A DNA stretch of 64,000 nt from Yamagishiella unicocca (GCA_003116995.1 BDSL01000160.1:82232-146231); one strand, 5' to 3'. Shown: positions 38,001 through 48,997, numbered from the stretch's first letter. Numbers and translations: made by a program. The notes: generated by a model not told the origin, from the letters alone.

Positions 38001-38044
38001 TGTGGCTGCGGGTGTATGCGCCTCGTTTGCTGGTACGTGCGCAT
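29093..38044 (-). CDS. RCC1-propeller/carbohydrate sulfotransferase fusion, type II membrane protein (copy 2)
   Basis: Minus-strand exons: 38044-37832, 37746-37410, 37162-37039, 36609-36337, 35913-35726, 35423-35338, 35045-34926, 34704-34576, 33997-33860, 33484-33321, 32982-32721, 32600-32533, 32305-32182, 31983-31855, 31526-31468, 31322-31191, 30945-30885, 30625-30518, 30214-30077, 29776-29699, 29445-29390, 29138-29093: 1010 residues, in phase throughout. Domain order matches copy 1: signal anchor (LLFIAIFFVIFYAGWAF), about seven RCC1 blades, Thr-rich linker, sulfotransferase with YKNPCW, ILGVSKCGTTDL, FRNPVDRYYSAY and FYRPFNERLSHVL. Differences: a longer Ala/Lys-rich stem in exon 2, one extra intron (32983-33320) in the linker, and a longer C-terminus ending SAAKL. 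Both PAPS-binding motifs are intact, so both copies should be active. It is divergent to FAN1, 2.06 kb away. Confidence 0.85.
34209..34575. repeat. 37-bp minisatellite abutting a splice donor
   Basis: CGCTACACTCC recurs at 34209 and then every 37 bp to 34505 (nine near-identical copies), followed by a diverged copy at 34542. The array ends exactly at the donor of exon 8 of sulfotransferase copy 2 (exon edge 34576). Each unit repeats the exon-end/donor sequence GCGCTGGTGGGG on the gene strand. Confidence 0.95.
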
Positions 38045-38271
38045 TCTCCTAGGCTTTCAGTACAGTGATAAGTCAAACAACCATCTGCATCGATAGAATG
38101 TTCCCTACAAAGAAAGTGCTCGAGAAACTGGCGCAACTTTGCCAAGCGACGACTGCAAATAACCAAAATGGGCTGGCTGCCTTTTGGGCCATCACCAATC
38201 CTAATGCGTACTACTCTTGGTATATAGAATGACTGTGTTTTGTATTTACTCTCATTCAGGGGTCAAAGGGT

Positions 38272-38300
38272 GGCCTGTTGCAACGTCGTATTTGCAGTTG
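38272..38300 (-). promoter_or_regulatory. conserved upstream block, sulfotransferase copy 2
   Basis: Counterpart of 27767-27795 at almost the same distance from the start codon (228 versus 230 bp). Plus-strand core: TGTTGCAACGTCGTATTTGC. Confidence 0.4.
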
Positions 38301-38642
38301 CCCTAGTACGTGAAGACGACAACCCTCTTCAGGCGTTTGATTCATAAATGCAAGATGCAGCTACACGCGATCTTCAGTAAGTGGTCGTTCTGTTGCCAGA
38401 ATGCCTTTCAGGGCCGGTTATCCATTTCGTGCCCAGCTGTCATCGTTGTCCTCTTTCCTAGTTCTGACATGCCATGTTAACCCATGTCAAGTGTGTTGAG
38501 TCGGAGATATTTCCATCTGGGATTGGGACGGTGGGACGGGAAAGTTACCAGCCCTTGTTGGGGAAGCCGCACAGGGCCGCGCTTTGGCCTTCTGCACTCA
38601 CCTACCCATCAGGGCTTCGGCGATGAAGCGAACCCCGATTTG

Positions 38643-38702
38643 GCGGAAGCGAAGCAAGCTTAGGACGCCTAGGCGGAAGTGAAGCAAGCCTAGGAAGCCT
38701 AG
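38643..38702. repeat. 30-bp direct repeat, two copies
   Basis: Units 38643-38672 and 38673-38702 share GCGGAAG, GAAGCAAGC and GCCTAG with three differences. Intergenic. Confidence 0.85.
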
Positions 38703-40108
38703 CCGTGTCTAGCCGGATCTAGCCACCTACGCCATGGCACGCATAGCTATGTGACCACCGGCATCGCTTGCGATCCCTGGCACATAACTGGTGAATCTGA
38801 GTGACAAGGAGTTGGTCCCCTGGGCCGGAGCTGTCAGGTTCACCAAGGTTAACTAGAGGAGGCGTTGGCCGGAGCCCAATCGTCGATTAAGGGCCGAGTT
38901 AAACAATTGTTACTGCACCTTTGGTCTTTACATGTCTCAACGGAGGCCCCTTACCTCTGCATGCAAACAGGGACTTGAAAAGCGTATGAAGTGCCGTCAT
39001 AGCCGCTGTTGTGTCACCTAATGCCGCAGCTAGCGAAATGAGGCCCACGGGTCGTGTGCTAGTGATGCACAGTGGTTGCGCCTTAGTAAGGCAGTCAGGG
39101 CGGCGAGCGGATGTCAGGTGTCGTCAGGTGGTTGGAAACAGTAACAACTTAACGGTTTTCCGCGTTTACGAGGAAAACCATGGTTTTCTGCAATATATGA
39201 CGTACGAACGTCGCTTGGTTCTGGAGCGGGGTTGCTCCTGTTGGGACGCTGGAGCGTCGGTGTTTGCACTTTTAAGAGAATCAACGTAGCGCTACAGGCC
39301 GTGCTGGCTTTGGACGTTTACGGCTAGTCGTGTTGCCGTTTGCTGCTGTCCATCGTCGGTGCGTCTTCACCCTCTCCCTACCTGCATTGTTTATTATCGC
39401 CCCGGTGGGGCTCTAGCAGAGTGTGTAACGGAGTCTTTGCAGAAAACTTGCCTGATTACCGCTCACCGGGCTGCATCACGCCTGGAAAAGGCGGGTATGG
39501 TTTCCCGCCTGGAAACGTCACTGAGGAACTGCCAATACGGGCCAGTCTTGCCATTGGCTGCCATTCCCGCCGTTCCTGCCATGCCGATGTCGCGGGCTGG
39601 AACGCTTCAGTGAAACCGTTGTTTCCAGGTGCAACCGTACCAACTTGGGCCTTGATTCAACGGCGTTTAGCGTTGCAATACAAGCGCGTATACTGGGAGC
39701 TATTATGTGTGGCCTCCTCGCGGTTAGTCAAGCAAAAGTCTGGTTACGGGGCACAACCGCCGCCTCATGCAGTACCTTATTTGTATTCGGCCCAAGCGGG
39801 ATGCGCACTGCTCCAATAAAGGATTGCTTCCACGAGGCAAGCTGATAGCGGCGGCTGTGCTGGCATCGGAATTCCGCACGCTTAACTTTAGTGCGCGAAC
39901 GTGAAAACATCCCGCTGCAATGCCATACCGGTACACTAATAAATAACTGATAAGAAGCCAGGCTAACATACTGATCGCAGTTCATTACGTAACATTATGT
40001 CTCGCAGCCGAGCACTCTACCTGACTCCAGGCACCCTTCCCTGCAAGGCCACAAGCGCCCAGGAATTTCGCACTACAGCATAATCCGTATGGCATTCTAA
40101 GGCGTGCA

Positions 40109-43100
40109 ATGGCCTTGCGAGGCCAAGGCTCGCTGCAACTCCTCCTGGGCAAATCCGTTTTCGGCGCCAAGAAGCGCAAAGCCGACCGGAATGACAGCAA
40201 GGCGGGAAACGACGCAGCACCAAAGCGACAGCGATCTTCAGGTGCGTTGCGCTCACGGCGGCCCGAACGGCAGCAGCGCGGGAGACGCGCCCTCATCGCC
40301 AACCGCTCTGCCCCCTTCCCGTCCTTCACCATTTTCAGACTTGGGCCCTTCCGGCGAAGCGAAAGTCAAGGTGGGAGCGAACCGACCGCCAACCGCACCC
40401 CACCGGTCGCGCCCGCAGCTGCCTCCGGGTCCGCGCCCTACACCAGGAGGGTTACACGGACAACATCCACATCCGCCGCCGCCGCAACAACATCATGGGC
40501 AGCAACAACAACAGCTGCAGCATGATCATGAGGCTCGACAGCAGGTCTTGCCCCCCATTCCAGAAGGTGCAGGTTGGATCCGTATTGATGCTTCGGTTGT
40601 CGGCCTCCGGTTTCGGAGGAGTAGCTCCGGAGCTGCTGCCGCGGCGGCGGCCGCAGCCGCCGCGGCCGCGCCGACCGGCGCCTCCACCGCGGCCCCACGC
40701 TACCGCCTAGCTCCGGAACCAACCAACCCGCAGGACGCCAATGCCGTCCAGGTGAGGAGCTCCCCTCTGCCCTCCACACAGAAACCCGTGTCACTGACAG
40801 CCGTCTGTCCATCTGTCGGTGTGTCTGTCTGTTTGCGTTAGTTGCCTGTGTGGTAGTGACGGGTGCCTGCGTTTCCTGGATTCTAGAGCTGAGGTTACCG
40901 AATAAAAGCACAGAGTCGGGCGCCACCCGTTCACTCCCCCCCACCACAACCACCCCGCCGCACAGGTCCTTATGTGCCAAGCTGCCGCCACTCACGTCTA
41001 CGCGAACCCTGTCCTGATCGGTACGGCAGCTGCAGCCGTCGCCGCTGCCGCCTCTGACGCCGCCGCCGCCGCCACCGGCCCCGCCGACATCCCCGTGGGC
41101 TACCTCCCGGCCACAGTGGCCCGCCACCTGGCGCCCCTGCTCCAAGGGGAGCTCCTGCAGACACAGGTGTGTATGGTGTATGTTGTATGTGTATGTGTAT
41201 GTGTGTGGGAGGAGGGGGTTGAGGGGGGGTGCGGGGTTGTCCTCGTCAGTCCTTTGCGGTGCCCGGTCAGGGGCCATGACTCAGCCACTGCCCACCGGCT
41301 CGTCCACCCGCTGTACGGCGCGCTGACTATCGTCGTACAACCCTGGTGGGCAGGTGCACGTGGACTGGGCGGCGCAGGAGGCGGCGGGCAGCGTGCCGCT
41401 GGTGGTGTTCGCCAGGCCCCTGCGGAGCGGTGGAGGCGGAGGCTCGGGAGGAGGAGGGCCAGAGGGAGGGGATGGTGGCAGCGGTGGCACTGGCGGGGCG
41501 TGTGCTGACGGGGCTGGCGCTGCTGCTCCCGGACAGACGGATCCCTCAGCGGGGCGCACCGCAGCGCCTCCGGAGGCTGGGGCTGCGGCAGGGGCAGGGG
41601 CAGGGGCAGGGGGCGGATCCTCCGAGCGCTGTGCCGCTGTGCCTCATGGTGGTGCGGCGGTGCCGCTGGCTGGCGCAGGCAGCCCAACTGGGGGCGGTGA
41701 CGCAGGCTGCCGTACAGCGCTGCCACGCGGTGACGCAGGATGCCGTACAGCGCTGCTACGCGGTGACTCGGGCTGCCGTACAGCGCTGCCACGCGGTGAC
41801 ACAGGCAGCGGCAACGCCACCAGCACCAGTGGTAGAGCAGCAGGCGGAGCACACAGCGATGATGGGCTAGGCGGCAGCGGCAGCGGCGCCGGTGGTGCGG
41901 CCCCAAGTGACCTCGGGCGTGCTGGGGGCGACCAGGGGGCCCGGGTGGCGGCCGCGCTGGCGGCTGCCGCCGCCGCCGCCGCCGCCTGGCGGCTGTCCCG
42001 CTCCTCTGCCGCCGCAGCTCCAGGCGAGGTGCTCCGCAGCAACTTCGCCATGCTGGCAGATGACGTCAGGTGCGGACGCCACCACCGCCACGACCACCAC
42101 CACCGCCACCATCACCGGCCGCCACCGCCGCCACCGTCACCATCACCGCCGCCACCGCCACCATCACCGGCCGCCCGCCATTCATTGTCGCCGTCTGCCC
42201 GCACACGGCCTGCCTGTCCTGCCCCCCCGCTCCCCCACACAGCGCCAGCAATTATACCCATGTCGTGTAACGCCACCCCCCAGGCGACACGACAGCCACC
42301 TGCTGTCTGCGGAGGAGATGGCACTGCTGTCCCGCCTGCTGGCACTGCCGGCCCCCGCTCAGTGCCTCTTCCTGCGGCTGCTGCTGCGCCGAGGCCCCTG
42401 GTTCCCCACCGCGTCCATCACCTACCCGGAGTGCGGCGACGTGACGGCGGCGGCGGAGGCGCTGCTGGCGGCGGGGCTGGCGGCGCGGCCGCGGCCGGAG
42501 GACTGGCCGCAGGTCGGGTCGGGTCGGGTCGGGTCGGGTCGGGTCGGGTCGGGTCGGGTCGGGTCGGATTTGGCGAGGGGAGGGCACTTCCCCGGGACAT
42601 GGGTGTGTGAGTAGGTCGCGGGCCTTGCGGGCGCATGTGTATTTGCCTTCGGTGGTGCCGGGTGTTGCGGCTGTCTCGAGCGCGACCCGCCTGCGCCCCG
42701 AAACCGTCGTTTTCATCCACCTGGCTGTCGTACAGGTTGCGGCGCTGCTGCCGGTGGCTGACGTCCGAGCGCTGGCGCCATCCCTAAAGCAGCAACAGCA
42801 GCAGCAGCTGCTGTGTGCGCCATCGCGAGCCTCCATCCTGTCGTACACGCGGCAGCGCGACTCGCAGCAGCTGGACGACGGCGGCTGCGGTGGCGGCGCC
42901 GCTGGCGTGTGGGACGGCGGTGCCGTGAAGGCCGCCGGAAGGCAAGATGCTGGTGGCACCAGTGATACAGTCAGCGTCAGCAGGCGCAGCGGCGGTGGCG
43001 GCGGCCGCGGCGGCGGTAGTTGTAGCAACGGCGGGGTCGCGGGAGGCCGGGGCAAGGCGGCTGCGATCGAATCGCTCCGGAGACGAAGCTCTGACGGTTC

Positions 43101-44332
43101 GGACATCAACCAGCGGGTGTGGTTTGGGTTCGGGGGGGAGGGCGGAGGCGCTGGGTTGAGGGCATTTGTGGCCTATGATCGCGTGTCCTGGGACAGCAGC
43201 GAATCGTCCTGGTGTCAATTAGGTCGCCTTTGATCGGAAGCTTCGCAGCGACTTGACTTGCACTCGCAACCATAAGGCCCTTCCCCCCCCCTCCCTCCCG
43301 GTTTCCAACTCGGCTCCCTCGCACACGGGCTTTCCTCGCGACCCCCCTCCCTCCCTCCCTGGGTTTTTCTCGCGTCCACGGGTCTTTCTCGAAACCCTCC
43401 CTGCGTCCCTACCTACATGCCTGCCTCCCCCCCTCGCCCCGTCGTCGTCCTCGCCGTCCGCCCGCAGGTGGAGGCGCTGTTGGGTCCCTGCATCCGCCTG
43501 TCGCCCCCCTCCCTGGAGCTGGTGGCCCGCCTGCAGCGGCTGTACTTCCTGGCGGAGGGCCCGGCGGCGGACCTGGGCAGGTGGGCGGCTGTCGCAGGGC
43601 GGATTAGGGGGCGGCAGCAGGGCGCAAAACCGTGTGTCGTACACCCAAAGTACGGCAAGGTGGTTTCGACCCAAACCTCCCTGACGCTGCCGCTACATTG
43701 GTATGGTGCGTGCGGAATATACATCCTGTGTACGGATCAAACCCTCCCTGACCCGCGCCTTGCCCTTCCCCTCCCGCCCCCCCTTCCCTCAGGTTTCTGG
43801 CCACCCAGCGTGGAGTCATCCGCTACCCGGCATACACCATCCGGCGCGCAACCTGCGCGTTCGAGTCCCGCCAGCAGCTGCTCGACTACGAACGGGCGCT
43901 GGGGCACGCGGCTCAGGTAGTGGAGGGTAGGGTTGGGGGTTTGACGGTTGGAAGTTTCGGCGGTTGGGAGCTTTCTGGGTATGGAGGCTGTGCAAAGTTC
44001 CACCCCCCTCATCGCCGCTGTCGGCATCCCTGTCGTAAACCCCATGGACATTGTCGTACACCCCATGGTCATTGTCGTACACCCCATGGCCATTGTCGTA
44101 CACCCCATCCTTGACCCCCCCCGCCATCCTCGCATACCCCCACCCCTGCCCTGTGTCCTTACCCGCTGAGGCAGCTGGAACGGTGCCTGGAGGAGGCGGA
44201 CGACGACGGCGCCGCCGCCGCCCTGGCGCCGGCGCTGGCGGCGGTACGGCAGGGGGCGCACCGGGGGTTGCGGTGGCGAGGGGACGCCACCATACCCGTG
44301 CGGGCGGTGCCTGGGCCCTGGCCTTGGGAGGA

Positions 44333-44364
<32 letters not shown>

Positions 44365-47300
44365 GAGCTGTAGCAGCCGCTGGCGACGACGGCGGCGGGA
44401 CGGCAGGAGCAGCGGTGACCGCTGGCGGGAGCGACTGCAGGGAGGGCGTGGACGAGGGATTGGGGTTGTGCCTGGGTGCGGGCATGGAGGGGGATGCGGG
44501 TCGGGGCAGGGACGGGCTGAAGCGGACGAAGGGGCCGGGGCAAAGTGCCGGCGGCGGAGGCGGCGGAGGCGGCGGAGGCGGCGGAGGCGGGGGCGGGTCG
44601 CGGCCGGTGGTCGAGTCCGTTGACCTGACGCTCAGCAGCAGTGACGACGACGACGAGGGTGATGACGGCGGGGGGGAGGAGGAGGGGGAGGCGCGGCGTG
44701 GTGCTGGGCTGGCAGTCGAGGAGGGGGAGGGGCAGGAGGAGGGGGAGGGGCGGAGCAGGGCGGGCGGGTCCGGTGGTGGCAGTGGCGACGGTGTGGGGAG
44801 GCACTCATGTGGGCTGATGCCGCCACCGCTGCCGCCGCTGCCGCCGCTGCCGCTGCCGCTGCCGCCGCTGCCGCCGCCGCTGCCGCTGCCGCTGCCGCTG
44901 CCGCTGCCGCTGCCGCCGCTGCCGCCGCTGCCGCTGCCGCCGCCACCGCTGCCGCCGCCGCTGCCGCTGCCGCCGCCGCTGCCGCTGCTGGCGGAGGCAG
45001 CGCAGGTCGACGGCGCGGACGACGCCCTCGGCGGCGGTGAGGATGACGTCATGTACGGCGACGAGGACGACGCACTGTACGGCGATGGAAATGGTTGGGC
45101 GCCTTCGGGGGCTCAAGACGGCGGCGATGTTGCGACGTGTGGCGGCGGCTACGAGGGCGGTCATGGGGGGGAGCAGGACGGCGCCTACCAACACCACCAG
45201 CTGCTGGCCCCGCAGCCGCCGGAGCTGAGGGGGCCGGTGCAGGGGCAGCAGCAGGCATCACAGCAGCAGCAGCAGCAGCAGCCCGCTCACCAGTTCCTGG
45301 CGCGCTTCTGCTCGGTGTGGGTGTACGCCAGTATGGCCACAGTGGGTGCGTGCGGGTCAGGGGTCGGGTTGGGTTGGGGGCTGGCGTGGAAACGTTGGGG
45401 TGAGCAATTCAGGCGCCTTTCGAGGCGAGTGGCGGTGCCGGTGCCCTTGCATGCGGGCGGGTGGCCCCCGGGAAGGCATTGCCACACCCACCCCACCCCA
45501 CCACCACCACCACCACCACCACCACCACCACCATCACCACCACCACCACCACCACGACATCACCCCGGCCCCCCGAAGGCGTGTCGTTGCTGGAGCGGCA
45601 GAGGCGGTACGGCGAGGCGGCGGCGCTGTTGCGTCATCTGCTCCAGGGGCGGTGCTGCCCGGGCCGGCGGGGCGAGTGGTGGCTCCGCATGTCAATGGAC
45701 CTGCAGCACCTGGGGCGGGAGGAGGAGGCACTGCAGGTGCGGGGGAGGGGGCGCGAGGGAAGGGGGGGACCCACATGGGGTGAGAAACCCACATGGGCTG
45801 AAACCCACATGGGGTGAGAAACCCACATGGGCTGAAACCCACATGGGGTGAAAAGGGACGGCTTCAGCCTCCCACGCAGTATCCATCATGACCATCCGCG
45901 CATCCTCCGCTCTCCCCACTCCAACCCTGATGACACCATGAAACCCCCATGCGCGCACCCCTCGGGCTGGAAGGTTGCGGAGGCGGCCCTGACCGACCCA
46001 TGGGTCCGCCATGGTGACCGCCTGGCGCTCCAGCGGCGGGTGCTGCGACTGGGCAGGCCGCCGCGGCGCTGGCGGCGACCCGCCTGGGCGGCTGCTGCGC
46101 TGGCTGAGCCGCGGGAGGTGGTGGTGTCGGCGACCATGCTGCGGGGAGCTACAGGTGGGGGCAGGGGAGGGAGCTACAGGTGGGGGCAGGGGAGGGAGCT
46201 ACAGGTGGGGCCAGGGGAGGGAGCTACAGGTGGGGGCAGGGGAGGGAGCTACAGGTGGGGGCAGGGGAGGGAGCTACAGGTGGGGCCAGGGGAGGGAGCT
46301 ACAGGTGGGGGCAGGGGAGGGAGCTACAGGTGGGGCGAGAGGGGCGGGAGTGGGTTTTGCGATGTTGGGTGGGAGCACTGGCGGAGGCCCATGCTTCCAG
46401 AACGACGGTCCACTGAGGAGCTCGGGTGCCGGGACACAGGGGAAGGACTGGTGTGGAGGTCGCGGCCCGCGCAGCGCTGACAGCCCTCCACCCCTCCTTT
46501 CTTCCCGTGCCCGCCTTCCCTCCCCTCCCCTCACACACACAGGCATCAAGAGCCGCTTCATCGCCCCGAACAGCGCCGCCAGTGCCGCACCCGCCGCCGC
46601 CGCAGGTGCGACAACCACGACAACCACAACCGCAACCACAACCGCAACCACAACCGCAACCGCCATCGATGCCGCCATCACAGCGGCTTCTTCAGCCCCT
46701 CGAGCCGCCGCCACTGCCGCCGCCGCCGCCGCCGCCGCCGCCCCGGGCTCCGCCCCTGCTCCGGGCCCGGCCGCCGCGGCGGTGGTTTCCGTGGAGCAGG
46801 TGGCTTTGCTTCACTACGCCAGCCCCGCAGGCGGCGGCTGGCGGGGGTTGCACTGCGAGGGGGGCGTGTGGGTGACGATGTGGGCGCTGCTGCTGTGGGA
46901 CGTGCTCTTCATGGAGGTGCCCGAGGTGTTCAGGTGGGCGCGGGGAGGGGGCACGGCAGCGCAGGGGCGGGCAGGGAAGAGCAGGGCAGCGGGAGCAGGG
47001 AAGGGAGGGGCATGGGAGGGAAGGGGGTGTGCAGGGAAGGAAAAGTGATGCCGGACCGCCTGGGATGCCCTCCTACTCCGCATCATCCTTCTCCCCTGGC
47101 TCCACGCCCTCGTGCCCTCCTCCCCCCTACGCCCTGCCGGCCCCAGGAGCCCCTTCCAAACGGCCCCCCTGGATCTGGACACCGACGCCTTCCTGCCAGC
47201 CCGCCGGGCGGCAGTGGACGCCCGCCTGCAGGTTCGTTCATACCTACCTTGCTACTGTACGGCATTACAGTAGCAAGTACGAAAGTACGGCAGGACGGGA

Positions 47301-48626
47301 GTCGGGGCCGGGGCGGGCAGGTCGCGTGAACGGGTACAGAAGGGAGGGCGGCAATCGTTCGCATGGTGTGCTCATATTCGCTCCTCACCACCCTCCTCGT
47401 ACCCACGGCTTGCCCTCGCGACCTCCTCTCCCCCCCCCTCCCCGCTTTCCCGGGTCTTCCTCGAACCCTCCCCGCTTTCCCTCTCCCCCGTCGCTCCCCC
47501 GGCCTCGTGTCCCAGGTCATTGCGGCGGGAGGCGCCCCCGCGCTGATCCGGTCCGTGTGGGAGGCCCACGTGGGCACCTGGTGTCGGGGGGTCAACTGGG
47601 AGCTGCTGCCGCTTGAGGAGCTGCTGGATGTCGCCAGGTAGGGCCGGCGAGGGGCGGGAGGGGGTTTCGAGGAAGACCCGTGGATGCGGGACCCGTGGCC
47701 GGGAGGGGGAGGGGTTTGCTGCACCGCTGACAACAGGACCGGCGCCGTGGTTGGGCTGCTTCAGCCCTTAAATCAATAACGATGACTCCCTCACAGAAGC
47801 TCCCACGACACGCTTCCTTTTCCCCTCCCTCCCTCCCTCCCCCCCCCACCGGGTTTCCCTCGAACCCCACCGGGTTTCCTCCCACCCGGGCGTTAGATGT
47901 GTGGGGGGGCTGGGGCTGTCGGTGGTGTGCCGGCTGCTGTGTGAGGACGCGGGGGGCTGGCGGGGAGGCATGCCGGACCTGCTGCTGTGGCGGCCAGACC
48001 GAGGTGACGCGATGGTTTCGGAGGTCAAGGTGAGGGGCGGCGGCCGGGGCGAGTGGGGTTTTTTCGGTTTGGGGTTGAGAGGAAGGGTGCTGCTGCTGCT
48101 GTTGGTTGGTTGATTGGGGCTGCTCCAGGGTATCCGCATTGGGTTCAGCGGGGGTGCGGGTCGGTGCGCCAGGCGTGCCCGTCCATCTATCCATCCGACC
48201 AGCTATCCGCTATCCAACCGGCGGCGACCCTGCCGCCTGCTGCCGCCCTGCTCGTCCCTCCCATAGGGCCCTCGGGACCGTTTGAGCGACCAGCAGCGCG
48301 CCTGGCTGGCGGCCCTGGCGGCGGCGGAGGTGCGGGCGGAGGTGCTGCGAGTGGTGGAGGCGACGCACCAGGCGGGCGCGGGGACGGGTGGTGAGGGCGG
48401 CGGCGTGCGCGGGAGGAGGGGCGCGGGGGTGAGGGGGAGGAGGGCGGCGGCGGTGCCGGCGGCAGGTGGGGGTGTCGGAGCAGCAGCCGGCGGTGGAGGG
48501 GCCGGCCGTGGGGTGAGAGGGAGCGCGCGGCTGGAGGGGCGGGCTGGGGGGGCGCAGGCGAGAGGCGAGATTGTTGTTATTAGCGATCGAGGGGAGGAGG
48601 ACGAGGGTGGCGATAAGAAGGCGTAG
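40109..48626 (+). CDS. FAN1: Fanconi-associated nuclease 1 (FAN1) with HIRAN domain
   Basis: Exons 40109-40241, 40339-40751, 40966-41166, 41354-42069, 42284-42512, 42736-43116, 43468-43580, 43793-43916, 44175-45345, 45579-45736, 45974-46154, 46543-46933, 47147-47231, 47516-47637, 47897-48029, 48267-48626: 1636 residues in phase. A HIRAN domain comes first (VVGLRFR, PEPTNPQDANAVQV, VGYLPATVARHLAPLL), as in plant and fungal FAN1; I see no UBZ zinc finger. Then the FAN1 core: AQCLFLRLLLRRGPWF, RGVIRYPAYTIRRATCAFES, GVSLLERQRRYGEAAALL, and LHCEGGVWVTMWALLLWDVLF. The C-terminal VRR-NUC domain has GGMPDLLLW, SEVK and GPRDRLSDQQ, so the PD-(D/E)XK metal and catalytic residues are kept. FAN1 is a structure-specific nuclease for interstrand crosslink repair. 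The protein is much longer than the ~1,000-residue human form because of Gly/Ala/Pro-Leu/Asp-Glu inserts, mostly in exons 4 and 9. Its last ~100 bp are duplicated at 60030-60129. Confidence 0.9.
41695..41806. repeat. coding 30-33-bp tandem repeat in FAN1 exon 4
   Basis: Encodes successive GDAGCRTALPR-like units in the linker between HIRAN and the FAN1 core. Confidence 0.85.
42512..42568. repeat. (GGGTC)n repeat starting at a FAN1 splice donor
   Basis: About 11 uninterrupted pentamers begin at the donor of FAN1 exon 5 (GCAG|GTCGGG), so every unit offers a GTCGGG donor-like sequence. Confidence 0.95.
44818..44993. repeat. (CCGCTG/CCGCCG)n coding repeat
   Basis: Encodes a Pro/Leu-rich run within FAN1 exon 9. 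It is open in frame with the flanking coding sequence. The minus strand reads poly-Ala, an artefact of the repeat. Confidence 0.9.
45496..45557. repeat. (CCA)n microsatellite before FAN1 exon 10
   Basis: About 20 CAC/CCA triplets end some 20 bp before the acceptor at 45578. Confidence 0.95.
46146..46342. repeat. 25-bp minisatellite starting at a FAN1 splice donor
   Basis: GAGCTACAGG recurs at 46146, 46171, 46196, 46221, 46246, 46271, 46296 and 46321. The first copy straddles the end of exon 11 (46154) and its donor, so each unit repeats CTACAG|GTGGGG, offering both acceptor-like CAG and donor-like GT. Confidence 0.97.
47248..47277. repeat. 12-bp perfect hairpin in FAN1 intron 13
   Basis: CTTGCTACTGTA (47248-47259) and its exact complement TACAGTAGCAAG (47266-47277) around a 6-base loop, 17 bp after the donor. 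Confidence 0.85.
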
Positions 48627-48992
48627 GAGGGCTGTTTCGGTGTGCCAAGCCATGACACTACCTAGTGTGTCCGTGTAGCACAAAGCCGCGAAACTCCCGC
48701 CACGGGAAATGAGCAGTCCGGGCGGCGAAACTCCTTCCTGGGTGCGTTGGTTTACCGTCAAGGCACGGTGTGTGTTTGTGCCGGGCGGACAGGGGTGCCA
48801 TGAGAAGGACAAGTCGTGATACGTGATGCGGTAGCGGCGGCTGAGGGCTGCGCGTGCGCGGGTGTGGCGGGAGTGAGAATCCGGCGGGGAGATGAGAGCA
48901 GGTCGGAGAGGCGAGCGGCCGCCAGGCTGACTAACAGCGGAGAGGAGAGGTTGTCGGCCGGCGCGGGGAGCAGCCGTATTTGGGCGCATCAT

Positions 48993-48997
48993 TGTAA
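48993..48997 (+). terminator. candidate TGTAA poly(A) signal of FAN1
   Basis: TGTAA, 366 bp after the FAN1 stop; the same pentamer is present in unit 2 near 60496. Confidence 0.4.

Larger units (their letters stand above)
38045..40108. other. divergent promoter region between sulfotransferase copy 2 and FAN1
   Basis: AT-richer than the flanking genes. Besides the conserved block at 38272-38300 I see a 30-bp tandem duplication (38643-38702, core GAAGCAAGC). The longest open frame (39340-39819, +) has no family motif. No RNA gene recognised. Confidence 0.55.

Noticed and set aside
42252..43109. Minus-strand 285-codon frame
   Set aside because: Antisense to FAN1 exons 5-6; low-complexity and without family motifs.
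44632..45040. Poly-Ala proteins on both strands around the CCGCTG repeat
   Set aside because: Shadow frames of the Pro/Leu-rich FAN1 exon 9, which is in phase with FAN1 motifs on both sides.
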